From assembly GCA_036365455.1 (NCBI GenBank), contig JAWQUS010000007.1, positions 16,322,001-16,386,000 of the forward strand: DNA of 64,000 bases, written 5' to 3'. The notes under the pieces were generated by a model that searched no databases, was not told where the DNA came from, and was given only the letters and a program-made list of their open reading frames with translations. This stretch comes from Macrosoma leucophasiata (lineage: Eukaryota; Arthropoda; Insecta; Lepidoptera; Hedylidae). A program made the position numbers and the translations under genes. This document shows positions 45,223-56,239 of this stretch, in pieces. Within the stretch, counting starts at the first letter, position 1. Every line of letters starts with the position of its first letter.

Positions 45223-45279
45223 AGGCGGGCGAGCTCCGCTCATATACAAATACATGAAAACAAATACTAGTAAAAACTA

Positions 45280-45427
45280 ACCCCCTTATTCATAAACGTA
45301 CATTCGATACGTTTTAGTAATAATATGCTTTTGTCTTTATCAGTCGTATTGTCAATTGCGTAGATTAGAAAAAGACAAAGGAGAGATTAGCAACACTTTA
45401 GCTAAAATGCTTTTATGAATAAGGGGA
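45280..45427. mobile_element. Short MITE (CCCCCTTATTCATAAAC ends)
   Basis: Ends ACCCCCTTATTCATAAACG and, in reverse, TCCCCTTATTCATAAAAG. The interior holds GAAAAAGACAAAGGAGAGAT and CTTTAGCTAAAAT, shared with 33462-33632. About 148 bp. Confidence 0.7.
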
Positions 45428-45460
45428 TTAGTGTATAATTAGTGATATTATGAATGTCAA

Positions 45461-45629
45461 TAGGTGCGTCCACCCGAGGCGAGGCAGCTCTCTCTGTGTG
45501 GACGTGCCTCGGCGAGCGCGCGCGACTGCGCGCCCGAGCCATTTAGTGTCGTGCGCGTTCACACACAGCGCGAGCAGCCTCGCGCTTCAAATGTCTCGTG
45601 AGGCTGCTAGCTCTGTGTGGACGCGCCTA
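45461..45629. mobile_element. GC-rich MITE with GCGTCCAC ends
   Basis: TAGGTGCGTCCAC at the left pairs with GTGGACGCGCCTA at the right (one mismatch in 13). The interior has further inverted matches (GAGGCAGCTCTCT region against AGGCTGCTAGCTCTG) around a CGCGCGCGACTGCGCGC centre. 169 bp, no coding capacity. Confidence 0.65.
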
Positions 45630-45649
45630 ATGATTTATAATTTTTAATA

Positions 45650-45890
45650 TTTTTAACCGACTTCAAACAGGAGGAGGTTCTCAATTCGCCTGTATGTTTT
45701 TTTTGTGTGTATGTTACCTGATTTCGCCGGCGTTAGTGGACGGATTAACAAGGTCGTTTTTTTATTTGAAAGCCCATACTTCCGAGGTGGTCTCATTACC
45801 ACCAAGTCAGCATCTGATGATGGGATCCCAGCGAAATCAAGAGAAACTGTTGACGCAGACATGTGCAGCGCCTAGTAAAAGTTCATAGCA
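45650..45890 (+). repeat. Family B repeat (AACCGACTTCAAA start)
   Basis: Begins AACCGACTTCAAACAGGAGG, GGTTCTCAATTCG, then GATTTCGCCGGCGTTAGTGG, CCATACTTCCGAGGTGGTCT and GATGGGATCCCAGCGAAATC. The start recurs at 7680, 57295 (reverse) and 60058 (diverged); the body recurs at 34110-34300. Confidence 0.6.
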
Positions 45891-46264
45891 ATCGAGTACT
45901 ATAAATATATACAACACTCCAATATTTTATGGCTGCCAAACAGGTGCATTGACTAACGAAAATAATCTTACATTTATATTTCGTAAACAATCTTGATAAT
46001 GATCATCATCGGTAATTTAATCATATAGGGATAATCAGCTTAAAATAATATGTGTTTGCCAAATAAACAGTCTACCCGCAATAACTAAGTAGGTACTTGA
46101 TCAGCAAAATTCACGATTGGTCAGCAAAGAATACTAGCATACTTGTCTGATTCGTGTCGGTTGGGCGTGATGGGAACCTGGGAACCATGGGCGCCCCCGA
46201 CTTGGACAAGTTAGGTTAGGTTAGTTAGTCAAAGCAGAAAAAAACATGTTTATGCATTTAGCAT

Positions 46265-46440
46265 TACAACCGTCAACGACAACGCGTTCGGGTAGCTCAC
46301 TTCGGTAGCTGGTCTCCTCGCCGCCCGCGTCCAGAGACCAGCCCGATACGCGCGCCGCAGTTGCTTCGTGACGCTCGAAAGTTTGTTGGAATAACTGTCC
46401 ACCTTGGCTGGCACCGACTCCAAAAATAACGGAGTTTAAA
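46265..46440. other. GC-rich unique island
   Basis: CpG-rich stretch (CCTCGCCGCCCGCGTCCAGA, CGATACGCGCGCCGCAGTTG) with no repeat match in the window. Possibly a promoter or 5' UTR of an unseen transcript; no open frame supports a gene. Confidence 0.25.
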
Positions 46441-46487
46441 TAGTAAATACGTACGATGATTTTCAGTAATTACGCTAATTCTTTTAA

Positions 46488-46796
46488 CTGCCTCGGTAGC
46501 CTAGTGGTAGCAGGCCACTACTACTACGCTGAGGTCCTGGGTTCGATTCCCGGGTAGGGGGTTATCAGAGATAATGGTGAAAAAGCCTTTGTCTATGGTT
46601 CTATTGGGATTTTTCCATTTTCTGGAAATTTCCCAGTACCTCAAAGTTTGGTAATGTGCCCGGAGATGTCAACAAGCTCGCCACCTGTTACATGGGCCAA
46701 AACGTAACCGGCGAATCGTGGGTGTTTGCATGTATGCTTGAATGCATGCATTTACCTATGCCTACCCCTTCGGGGATTACAGGCGTGAAGTTACGT
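46488..46796 (+). mobile_element. tRNA-headed SINE (family D), complete
   Basis: Head with A-box TAGCCTAGTGGT and B-box GGTTCGATTCCC; body with TTCTATTGGGATTTTTCCAT, GGTAATGTGCCCGGAGATGT, CATGGGCCAAAACGTAACCG and GGGGATTACAGGCGTGAAGT. About 309 bp, parallel to the copy at 60404-60719. A possible target repeat (TTCTTTTAA-like) flanks it but is imprecise. Confidence 0.75.
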
Positions 46797-47264
46797 TTCT
46801 TTTTAAAAAAGCTTTATTTTGTTAAACTTTTTAGTGTTAGTTTAAACTTGTAGGTACATTATGTATAAGAAGTAGATATAGTTTTGAAGTCGGATTTTTA
46901 AAAAATATTTTTTATTTTAATTTTTATTTTTTTTATGAAGAATTATTATTATTATTTTAAATAGTAAGAAAAATGTTTTTTGACCTCCGATGGTAGGAGT
47001 TGAAAAGTAAGACAATGCGCACCTGCTGATTCTACATAGTAAATATGACTTTGTTGTTTTTTCGAAAAGCTTTATTTAAGTACTACTGACCTGCGCCCGC
47101 TTTTTTTGCCCCAATTTTTTTATATTTCTGAGGCGATACGAAGTTCGTTGGGGCAGCTAGTACCTATTTATATAGTATTTATTTTTAAATGTATTTTCTC
47201 TTTCTTTGTCGTTACATTCTCGAAAGAGTCGTCGTGGTTGTCACAATTTGCATTTATTTAATGT
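46797..47264. other. Noncoding stretch with Helitron 3' end
   Basis: T-rich sequence. About 47085-47160 ends GAGGCGATACGAAGTTCG and GGGGCAGCTAG before T, a Helitron-like 3' end without its 5' half. Confidence 0.45.
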
Positions 47265-47538
47265 CATGAAAAATGGCTTGCTTGTGGCAAACAAGCGTAC
47301 AGTTCACATTGATGGTAAGTTATACTGTAGCCTATATACATGAAAGAGATTTTAGTGTAGATGCGTTGCCACTCACTAAGGTATTATGCCTCTGTGCCGG
47401 CAATTACAGGGCCGTACATTACCACCTGACCGGAACACGATAGTGCTAAACACTATCATTTAGGTGCAAGTAGATTAGGTAATGCGGTGGTGCCTACACC
47501 CGCGAGCTTCGTCACTGAAGCTCTACCACCAGTAAAAA
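47265..47538 (-). repeat. Family A repeat, near full length
   Basis: GTGGCAAACAAGCGTACAG, GATGCGTTGCCACTCACTAA, ACCTGACCGGAACACGATAG and CTGAAGCTCTACCACCAGT. Confidence 0.75.
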
Positions 47539-47838
47539 GTTGCTTCACAACCCGCCGCCTCCCTTCCCTATAGATGTACGCGAAGAATGACGTGTAGAAT
47601 GACTTCTTAGTAACAGGCCATTATACATTATTTGAAGATGCTGAAAAGAAATTACTAATATATTAAATACCTACAAGCATTATATATTCATCGTCTAACG
47701 CTTTTGGAAACCCTTACTTGGATAATAATAATAGAATCCTACAATCTGTATCTATCAATTAAAAATATCTTTATAATACGCATAAGCTATTTATCTGTTT
47801 CTATTTATATTTAAACAAATGAATCGCAAAATGTGTTG
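47539..47838. other. Noncoding spacer
   Basis: AT-rich sequence up to the target duplication of the next element. Nothing recognised. Confidence 0.35.
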
Positions 47839-47846
47839 ATAAGCGC

Positions 47847-48502
47847 TAGAGATGCACCGAATATCCGGTTGGTATTCGGTATTCGGCATATTTGGCATCA
47901 TTTCCACTATTCGTATTCGGCCGAATTATTCGGTTTTGGTGCCGAATATATTCGGTTCGAATATTTCTATTTTATTGGCACGACACGGTATCTCCATAAC
48001 TACAAGATAAAAATTCTTATGTTATTTTATAAGCCAGAGAAACCATTTATAGAATGTGTTAAATAAAGCTAATAAAATAAAAAACATTAAATTACAAATC
48101 AACATTTATTTTGAAACCTCAAATCAACATATTCTTAACCTGTAGTGTACATGCAGTCGACATTTTATTTTAAACCTTAAATCAGCATTTATTTTTCAAC
48201 TTTTATATTAAAACATAAATCAAGCTATCCCGAGCCATCCCAGTCTACTCTCAGTATTACAGTACTAAAGCGCGCATGGCCCCGCGGCTGGTGTGGATCG
48301 CAAGTGATGTGCCTCGCCCGAGCATGCGTCCGGTGTAGACGCGGCTATTTAGCAAGCAGCGACATGTTAGAACTGCGTTTACGCGGCAAAACAATGTAGT
48401 GGTAAACCGAATAATTCGGCCGAATATTCGGTTCGGTATAGGTTAAACCGAATAATATTCGGTATTCGGTTATTCGGTGAAACCACTATTCGGCGCATCA
48501 CT
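47847..48502. mobile_element. hAT-like non-autonomous element with CCGAATA repeats
   Basis: Ends TAGAGATGCACCGAATA and, in reverse, TAGTGATGCGCCGAATA. An 8-bp repeat, ATAAGCGC, is found at 47839-47846 and 48503-48510 (the second overlaps the terminal A). Eight-bp duplications and this end type fit hAT elements. Both subterminal regions are full of CCGAATATTCGG-like motifs, the usual kind of transposase-binding array. No transposase frame. A 5S-headed SINE piece (48267-48320) lies inside. Confidence 0.75.
48267..48385 (+). repeat. 5S-headed SINE fragment nested in hAT-like element
   Basis: AAGCGCGCATGGCCCCGCGG and TGGTGTGGATCGCAAGTGAT match the start of the 5S-headed SINE. The 5S-like internal promoter part is missing. 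Confidence 0.5.
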
Positions 48503-48780
48503 ATAAGCGCATAACTCAACAACGCCTGGACCAATTTGGGCAATTCTTAAATGTTCGTTGAATTTCAAGGATTGCACTATTGGTTGGCGAGAAAAAATCT
48601 AATAATTGCCGGAAAAACCCTAACAACAGCCCTTTTCTTTTTCCCATACAAACGTTTTCTAATTAAAACGTAGAGTCAATTTGAGATTTATTGCTATTGC
48701 ATAAAGTTCATATTGAATTACAAGCACTCACTGTTGTCTAAGATTTTGATCATTGTCAGTAGGTCCATTAGATAATATGC

Positions 48781-48870
48781 CAATCTCGTTAAACTCGCGA
48801 GATCTCTTTTTTTTCGTGCGAGATCAATCTCACTAATAAAGACCGAGATCTCGCGAGTTTAACGAGATTG
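48781..48870. repeat. Perfect inverted repeat, 26-bp arms
   Basis: 48781-48806 (CAATCTCGTTAAACTCGCGA then GATCTC) is exactly complementary to 48845-48870, with a 38-bp spacer that itself contains CGTGCGAGATC. Related motifs cluster at 32585-32680. Probably a tiny foldback element. Confidence 0.85.
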
Positions 48871-50504
48871 CATCCCCCATTGGGTACTATCTTTAGTCAG
48901 GATCAAAAGAAAAACTTTTTTTTCATATGAACTTGATGGCTTAATCCAAGCAAGCCACTAATTCTAAGTATGAAGTTCAAAGTTTGATTAGGGGTGCCTG
49001 AGTTATAAAGCTCATCTACCAGAATACCACTACTGCTACTTGACGGTAACGGTACATAAGTATTTCTAATTTTTGTTACACATTAATTTGTGTGTTATCA
49101 TCATACTGATAGGTTCATTGATACAGAACCCTGTTTTGCTATGATCATTAAAAATAACAATTCAACTACACGAAAGACTTAAGGACTTATTACACGGCAC
49201 GGTATTCAGGGTACGATAGCAAGAGTCAGGGTAGGGAGTTACGGCCCACATAAGGGCGACTGGAGCGGCCCGTGTATTTGTACTGTGATTGAATTAGGGC
49301 GCTGTCGACCGGATAGTGTAATAAGCGGCAACCCGGCGCGAGGCCACGCCCACCCTTTCTGTCGGACCCTGAATACCGTGTCGTGTAATAGCCTTTTCAG
49401 GCAGAAGAAAATAAGTAAATTGTTATACAACTTTAGTACACAGTACTTTAGACTGAAAATGATTCGGACTTATTTTGTCCCAGTAATCATTCATAAATGC
49501 AACACAATTTCAATACATTATAGAGAATTAACCAATAAAATTTACGCCGATAAGGACATCTACCAAATATATAATAGTATCTAAAAGTATTCACGTGTTA
49601 TAATTCCATTTTAAAACGATTCTTAAGGTTTCCTTAACCGAAGCCGCTTGGAACAATAGCCCCCAAATAAAAATGTTATCCACGTTTTGAGTAATGCAAA
49701 AGAATGTAAAGTTAAGTGGAAACACTTCGGCGTTATAGCCATTCATCCAAGAGCCCAAAAGGAAAACAACTTCAATACCTGCTTATTTTCTTACAATAGA
49801 AAATGGAAAACCAGCACTGAGATAAAGCAGTAGACTCATTACAATGTTTTGTTTGCTACAATAAGGTTGAAAAAAAGAATTATTCTTGCTCATAGGAAAA
49901 TAGTAGGTACATTTTTCAATTCTGTGCTCACCTATTTGCGAGTGACCTTGTGTTTTGTACAAATGTGCGGGCTGTTTTACGACTGCCCCTTTCTCGTTTG
50001 CGTCGGGAAAGGTAAATTTTGAGAGAATCTTTTGGACGTGGTGAGTTATTGCGCAATTGAATTCTTTGTGTACCTAGTTTTTTTATTTTTACTGCCATAC
50101 CCGTAGAAACTGTTTGTAGAATAAAATCCTGATTATGTAGAACGGGTATTTGAAATTTGTAAGTCTGTGATATTTTTTTTTGTTGGGAAACAACACTTAT
50201 TTTATCTTTAATTCATAGGAAACGGTTGAACAATATTACAACATTGGAACAATGAAACATTATTACAGTCCGATTTGCTAATCAAATAGGTAGATAAGTA
50301 CCTACCATTAAAATGTTATACAACCTATCTCGATTTATTTGCCTCTTAGATGGATTACGATGGACGATCATACCATTAGAGATCGATCGAGTCAACGACA
50401 GATCTGTCTCAAATAGTTGGTCAATTATTTGATGTCCTTGAAATATGTACCTATTTCAAAAAGTAGATTTTCATATCACCTGCGACAGCAATAATGAACG
50501 ACAG
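48871..50504. other. Noncoding stretch, no gene supported
   Basis: Includes 49180-49400, where ACGGCACGGTATTCAGGGTA and CGACACGGTATTCAGGGTCC (the latter in reverse) give a diverged inverted pair about 200 bp apart, suggesting a MITE-like foldback with GC-rich interior. Frames there overlap on both strands and are not called. Confidence 0.4.
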
Positions 50505-50615
50505 ATGTCAGAGTGGCAAGCAATCATGCAGTTTACATTGATGGTAAGTAATACTTTAGCCTACCACTACCTAGCGCTACCATTCCTGAGCCCTAAGGTG
50601 TTATGCCATCTCGGA
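50505..50615 (-). repeat. Family A repeat, internally deleted
   Basis: GAGTGGCAAGCAATCATGCA, GATGGTAAGTAATACTTTAG and CATTCCTGAGCCCTAAGGTG, with the middle block missing. Confidence 0.6.
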
Positions 50616-51994
50616 AAGAGTTACCTGCTTAATAAGTCCATCAAAAAATTTTAAATGTTGTTGGAGCCTTTTCTAGGCTTCAATTACACCATTTGCAAAG
50701 TTTTGACTAAGTATGTAGTTACTATCTCATTTTACTTTTAAATCTCTCAATTCAATATTTTCAACACTTGAGAAGGTTTAAATTAAGAAATAATAATATT
50801 GAAAAGCACCTACATGTGCTACATTTTATAATCAAAACAGTTCCACTATCCACAATATTACATTAATATGATTGACACAAACGACGTTTACCTACGTAAA
50901 ATATGAAATACAAAGTCATAAAACTTAAAAGCCTTCTTGAAATTGTTATACGATATTTTGAGCCATAACATGTCAGCATAAGCGTCGGGACCGGAGAAAG
51001 CTCTGCGGTATAAAAAATCCCCTAATCTAGTAAACAGGGGCCAAATGACTCACTTCACGGCGGGGGTGCCATGTATCCGAGAAAATTCGGGGGACTTAAT
51101 CTTTACGGGATAAAGTAAAAGGAGACATGACCCAGGTGGCAGGCACCAACACGGGCGTAAATTGTGGGACCCTTTGTCTTTTTGTAACGTTACGTACGAC
51201 CGGGGCTTTCTCGTTAATTATGAAAGTGGGGCTAATTTAAATAATATTAGTCTTCGTGTTCCGTAATTATATTACGGCTTGTTTTCTAATTTATTTTCAA
51301 CATCGTTTAATTAACAAAAGTTTTGCCAGACATATGCAGAGTCCACTTTTATCGGTGGCTGCTTAAAATATAGGACATCGCTTTATTGCTTTAAATGCTG
51401 GGGATAAGAAGTGAGAACGAGGGGAAATAAAATTCGCTAACGTTTACAGCAACACCGGAACGATTTTTCGTGTTTATAACACAACATTAGCTAGTGGGCG
51501 CAGGCCAGTGTAGTAGCTACGTGCGGCGTAATCGCCGGGCATGGACGTCTGTGAAACACGGAAAACCGTTCAGACGACCCCCACCACAACACCCCACCTC
51601 CCGCGTACACCCACCACTTTTACGATGAATCTTCGTTTCTCCGCATCAAGAAGTAATTTTAGTGTTCCTTTGCCGATTCAATGATAGCACTCGGCCTGAT
51701 TGGTTAAGCCCCTCTTTGATTTAATTTCGGGTTAAGTTGTTCTGCGGTGAGCCCCGTGGGATTTCGATCCGATACTCGGTTGCTCGATATATGTATCGCT
51801 TTCAGTTATGTTAATGAACCGGTTTTAGTTTTACTTAGTTGCCAAAGTCGTTTCATTACGTATCCAGACTATCCAGTAACTAGGCAAAACAAAAGACGAA
51901 AACTTTGCTTTAAAGTTAGTTCGTTGTTTGTTAGTGAAATAGTATAAACTACAAGTGATTGATACAAAGTATGAACGTGTTTAACATTAAAGAT
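50616..51994. other. Noncoding stretch, unique sequence
   Basis: Average GC with no repeat matches seen. 51480-51620 is GC-richer (GTGCGGCGTAATCGCCGGGC). Candidate for conserved noncoding DNA; no exon recognised. Confidence 0.3.
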
Positions 51995-52180
51995 TTTTTG
52001 ATGCCATAAAGTAGCAAACAAGCATAAGTTCACATAAGTGGTAAGTGAATAAGTACTGTGACCTACGTATAAACATCATCACATACAAAACAGTGTTCAA
52101 TGCAGATGCGTTGCCTCACCTAAGGTCCGAAATGCCGGAAATTACAGGACCGTAGATTAATACCTGAGATACCTGATTTG
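51995..52180 (-). repeat. Family A repeat, tail part
   Basis: AGTAGCAAACAAGCATAAG, GCAGATGCGTTGCCTCACCT and GGAAATTACAGGACCGTAG. It is followed at 52183-52210 by a short 5S-headed SINE start (AAGCGCGCATGGTCCCGCGG). Confidence 0.6.
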
Positions 52181-52394
52181 AAGCGCGCATGGTCCCGCGG
52201 CTAGTGCTTGTTTGCCACTTCCATAATATAAAAAAAAATGTTAGTAGTACTGACTACTCTACTACAAGTCAATTATTGAGCTATTTTTTGCATTATAAGA
52301 ATCTCTTGTGAAATTATCTAACGGAACAAAAGTAAATACAGCAAAATATACGAAAACAGAGTTAATTTATTTAAAAAAGTGACTCGTGAGACAA

Positions 52395-52625
52395 GCGCGT
52401 GTCAGCGGTAACAGATGTGGCTCGTATGCACGTCACTTAGGTCCGTATCGCTATCGCAAAACGTCCACGGGGCCAGTAGTCATGAATACGTAATACAAGG
52501 GCAGGACGCGAATTCTTTCGTTTATTATTCAATCATTCGTTCGGCGCGAGTCGGCTTTAATTTCATGGCGGGTGGGCACAGTGCCCCGAGCGACAACTGG
52601 ATCCAAGTATGGAGATCACACCGAT
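52395..52625. other. Average-GC unique island
   Basis: Non-repetitive segment, less AT-rich than its surroundings, ending at a MITE-like element. A 70-codon plus frame crosses it without recognisable features. Confidence 0.25.
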
Positions 52626-52639
52626 GATATTTTTTGTCT

Positions 52640-53045
52640 TATACAGAGATAAACGCGGGATAAAGTGCAATCCCGGAAGGTGAAATTAGAGCGAATTCTA
52701 TCAAATAAAAAAATATCCTGGACTTTATAACTGATTAAATTGTTTTATTGCGTACAATGGCCTCTACATAAAATAAGATATATATTTCTACCACGACAGT
52801 TTACAAAAAATTATCGAAATAGAGATAAAGAATAGAAAAAAAATCAAATCGATTTCATTGAAATTAAAAATATGTCGTTGAATTAGGAGTCATGATAACC
52901 TAATTCATAAACCGCGGGCAAAAGAATCATCATGAGTTGAACATTACATTTTTTTAACTTTTTTGTTCTATTCTTTATCTCTATTTCGATAAATTTTTGT
53001 ATATTATACCTGATTTCGGGGTTGCACTTTATCCTGCGTTATGAT
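52640..53045. mobile_element. MITE-like foldback with two nested inverted repeats
   Basis: Outer pair: GGATAAAGTGCAATCCCGG near 52658 against GGGGTTGCACTTTATCC near 53018. Inner pair: TTATCGAAATAGAGATAAAG near 52812 against its complement near 52970-52990. About 400 bp, noncoding. Confidence 0.65.
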
Positions 53046-53979
53046 GTATAGTCTTCTACGTGTTATAGATTAAAAAAACTGCCTTATTTTAACAGCTTTA
53101 ATTTTAAAAATAATTAATAGCGATTAAAACTGTGCTATTAAAACTGTGAAAAACCAGTTAAAATGAAATTTTCTAGTATAAGTAAGCACTCGTTCTCTAC
53201 TCCGTGCAGCATCAAAAATTAGCCTTGCCATGATGGTTGCCAACCTTCGAAGACAAGTGGCACTTTAAGAAGAAGATAAAAGTAAGCTTACTCCATACTT
53301 GCCCACCCTACCAGCATTGAGTACTGCGAAAAAGACAATTCTTATTCTAAAAGGCGAGGCTGGTGAGGATGTGGAGCGAGTGCGTGCCTGTTTTGATTGA
53401 AACCGCCGCCCCGCCACCAACACCGAATTGAAAACGCAAATTTAGTGACACATCTATTAACGAAAATGTGAGAAAGGCACCACCAGAAAATAGGATCGAA
53501 AAGGAAAACTGTACGGTACAATATTTCACTTCACCATTTGTATTTTGTGATTGAAATAAAGAAACGAGTATATTTATCGCGACATTCGTTTCAAGAAAAG
53601 TTTATAAGCCCCCAGATATTGTTCGCGGCAAACATCTTGGAACTCGAGGTAAAGTATCATAAAGATATTTTTAGAGAAATGCATGCATTCAAGGAGTTTT
53701 GACTTGAAGCTATCTCGAGAAATCATTTTTACAACTATCAAAGGGAGAACAACATTAAAATTCAAGAGACGGTGATACGACCTTGTCCTGCCGTGTTGCT
53801 TGCATGCCTCTGAATGTTAGGGTCCCGGTTTTATTTCTAAATAAAACATGAAAACATCACGTGTAACAACGCATTCTTTTATGTGGTTGTGGAAGAACAA
53901 GTTAATCTGTTTCTTTGATTCTAGAGACAAAATCTGTAGGGATATTTTTTTATATATATGAAATTGGCTTGGTTGTTGC
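53046..53979. other. Noncoding stretch, nothing recognised
   Basis: No repeat or exon recognised. The overlapping short frames have no family features. Confidence 0.35.
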
Positions 53980-54058
53980 CTCCGCAATACCTGATCTGTT
54001 TACCGCTAAATGGTAGTGTTCAGCGCTATCATGTGTAGGTCAGGTTGTAATGTGCTGA
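53980..54058 (+). repeat. Family A repeat, internal fragment
   Basis: GCAATACCTGATCTGTTTAC, AAATGGTAGTGTTCAGCGCT and GGTCAGGTTGTAATGT. Confidence 0.6.
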
Positions 54059-54339
54059 GAAATGTGATATTTTCAAAGTCGCGGCGTTTTGAACATTTCA
54101 GCATTACAGTGAATTTAATACAAGAGAGTGTACGTTCTATATTTTTTTTACCATTCTCATCCTGGCTTAAATCAATTGGACAGTTGCCAGAGACTTCAAT
54201 TGGCATTTGGTGATGAAGCTGCATCCTGTAGCTTTGCGTAGGTATTATTGGTTCAGTAAATTTAGACCTGGGTATTGTTGTCTCCATGACATACAATTCA
54301 GGTCAACAATAGTGGCGACTAGGCACTACCGTATAATTT

Positions 54340-54536
54340 AATTGAAATGATGGTCCCTAAAAGATAGTATTCAGCACTATCGTGTTCTATTCTTTTGGCA
54401 GTAAGGAAACCTTGGTCAGAGAAGTGGCAACGCATCTTTATTTAGATCTCTGGTTTTAATGGTGATGTTTATAACCTAAAGCATTCACTTACCATCAGTG
54501 TGAAACCTTGTTTGCCAATTCGTAAAAAAAAAACAC
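54340..54536 (+). repeat. Family A repeat, tail part with A-run
   Basis: GTATTCAGCACTATCGTGTT, GAAGTGGCAACGCATCTTTA, CATTCACTTACCATCAGTG and an A-run. It lies tail to tail with the copy at 54540-54828. Confidence 0.65.
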
Positions 54537-54539
54537 AAG

Positions 54540-54828
54540 TGCTTTTTTAATGTAATAAAAGTGGCAAACAAGCATGCAGTTCACATTGATGTTAAGTGAT
54601 AAATGCAGCCTATAAACACCCACACAATGACCAGGTCAAAATGCAGAGGCGTTGCCACTCTTGAGGCCTAAGATGTTATGCCTCTGTACTGGAATTAACA
54701 GGGACGTACATAACCACCTGACTGGAACACGATAGTGCTGAACACTACCATTTAGCGTCAAGTATATAAGGTAATGCGGTGGTGCCTACGCTCGTGAGCT
54801 CCGTCATTGGAGCTCTACCACCAATAGA
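54540..54828 (-). mobile_element. Family A repeat, full length
   Basis: GTGGCAAACAAGCATGCAGT, GTTGCCACTCTTGAGGCCTA, GGAACACGATAGTGCTGAAC, GGTAATGCGGTGGTGCCTAC and GGAGCTCTACCACCAATAG. Confidence 0.8.
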
Positions 54829-55027
54829 GAGAGTGCTAGTGTGAAGTCATAAATATTGAATTGTGTTTTAGTTTTAAATAGTCAATTGTGACGTTTGTTA
54901 GCAGTCTTTCAGGTGGTGGTTTCGGTGGTGGTGATGGTGGTAAAAAATGCACAACGTTGATATTTAAGTTTTCACTCCTGCCGGCACTCTCAGAGGGCAT
55001 GCCGTTTTTTTTTTTCATTTCACTTTA
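54829..55027. other. Noncoding spacer with GGTGGT tract
   Basis: GGTGGTGGTTTCGGTGGTGG near 54912 is a short GGT-rich tract. No gene. Confidence 0.4.
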
Positions 55028-55275
55028 TCTATATAATCAATTGCTGTTCGTTAGTTTCGCTTAAACTCGAGAACGGCTGGACCGATTTGGCTAATTTTGG
55101 TTTTGAATAATTTTTTAAGGTTTAGTGCAAGTTTGAAAGGAAGAGAAATATGAAGAAATTGAAGGGAAATAATAAAAAACACAATTTTATTTTTCCATAC
55201 AAATAGTCCGTATCTATCAAACCTTTGACACATTATTTCATTCTGAGGCAATACGAAGTTTGCCGGGTCAGCTAG
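55028..55275 (+). mobile_element. Non-autonomous Helitron-like element
   Basis: TCTATATAATCAATTGCTG after A; GAGAACGGCTGGACCGATTT; ends GCCGGGTCAGCTAG before T. 248 bp. Confidence 0.75.
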
Positions 55276-55805
55276 TAGCATTTTGGGCCATAGATACATA
55301 ATACAAACGATATAGATTTGTAGTTAATGAATAACTTTACAACAGATGTAATTAAAATCAATTCAATATAAATGATGTTCATGGTAAATAATTGTTACAG
55401 AATTACTTAACTATAAAGGAAAAAGATAGTATGTAAGAACAAGTCCGGCGAACCGAACGGTCGCATTCGCACACGATTCAAATAAAAAAGTCCGCCATCA
55501 CTCAAGTATGCGTCGCCATTCAATCGCTTGCCTAGAAATTTGCCCTGTCTGACCGTCAACATTATATGGATAATCCAAAAATGGCATAAATTATAAAAAA
55601 TACATAAGCCATGAAATCATTGCGTCAGAATGTGAAACCAAGTTCTAAAGAAAGCTTTAACTTTTTTCCTCAGTCAGATTTGACTGAATATAAGGAATAA
55701 CTTTTAAAGCATGAGGAGTTGAGTATTACCCATTTGTGTACACATATAGTAGATTATTTTAGACAATTTGCTTTAGTTTATAAGTGATCTTCGCCACTCA
55801 ACATT
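55276..55805. other. Noncoding stretch, nothing recognised
   Basis: AT-rich, no feature supported. Confidence 0.3.
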
Positions 55806-56005
55806 AATTTTATCAATTAAAAGCGTGCATGTATGAAGAGAATGATGAAGGTAGACGAGGCACGAGAGGTTTGTCAGAACCGGGATGTCTGGCGCTCTAC
55901 ACTCTCTGCCTACCCCGTTAGGGACCTGGCGTGAAGATACATCATCAAAAGCGTGTTTAGTTTTTATTTACCAAAAAACTAAACACGCTTTTAATTGATA
56001 AAATT
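55806..56005. repeat. 32-bp-arm palindrome split by a LINE insertion
   Basis: Removing the LINE fragment at 55828-55946 and one copy of AAAAGCGTG leaves arms of about 32 bp around an 8-nt loop. The left arm starts AATTTTATCAATT (55806); the right arm ends AATTGATAAAATT (56005). The intact inner part is 55947-55965 against 55974-55992 (19 bp each). Confidence 0.8.
55828..55946 (+). mobile_element. LINE 3' end with 9-bp target duplication
   Basis: 5'-truncated non-LTR retrotransposon. The frame encodes the C terminus of an ORF2-like protein, ending ...SAYPVRDLA and a TGA at 55932-55934; a short 3' tail (AGATACATCATC) follows. AAAAGCGTG at 55819-55827 and 55947-55955 is the target duplication. 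Related fragments: 17636-17727 and 44868-44980. Confidence 0.75.
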
Positions 56006-56074
56006 TGTGTTATATAGGAATTTATAAAAAAAATTGTTAAGAATATTTTACTAAGAAAACGAATTATATACATA

Positions 56075-56235
56075 CACTTACACTCATAGCCCCAGACTAG
56101 GTATCCTGTGTCGTGGGTGCCGTTGTTAACTTGGGTATGACACATAAACAAACACTCAGATCCAAAATAAATATCGGGTACGGGAATCGGACCCGTGAAA
56201 ACGGCCGTGATATACCGCTGGACCAACTGGCTCTT
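56075..56235 (-). repeat. tRNA-headed SINE (family C)
   Basis: Minus strand: GAGCCAGTTGGTCCAGCGGT, then GGTCCGATTCCCGTACCC (B-box-like), and the body ACGACACAGGATACCTAGTC. It is the fuller counterpart of the copy at 760-905. A body fragment also occurs near 60300-60380. Confidence 0.65.
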
Positions 56236-56239
56236 AAAA

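Noticed and set aside
56165..56235. Possible tRNA gene on the minus strand
   Set aside because: It has A- and B-box-like motifs but continues into a SINE body shared with 760-905.
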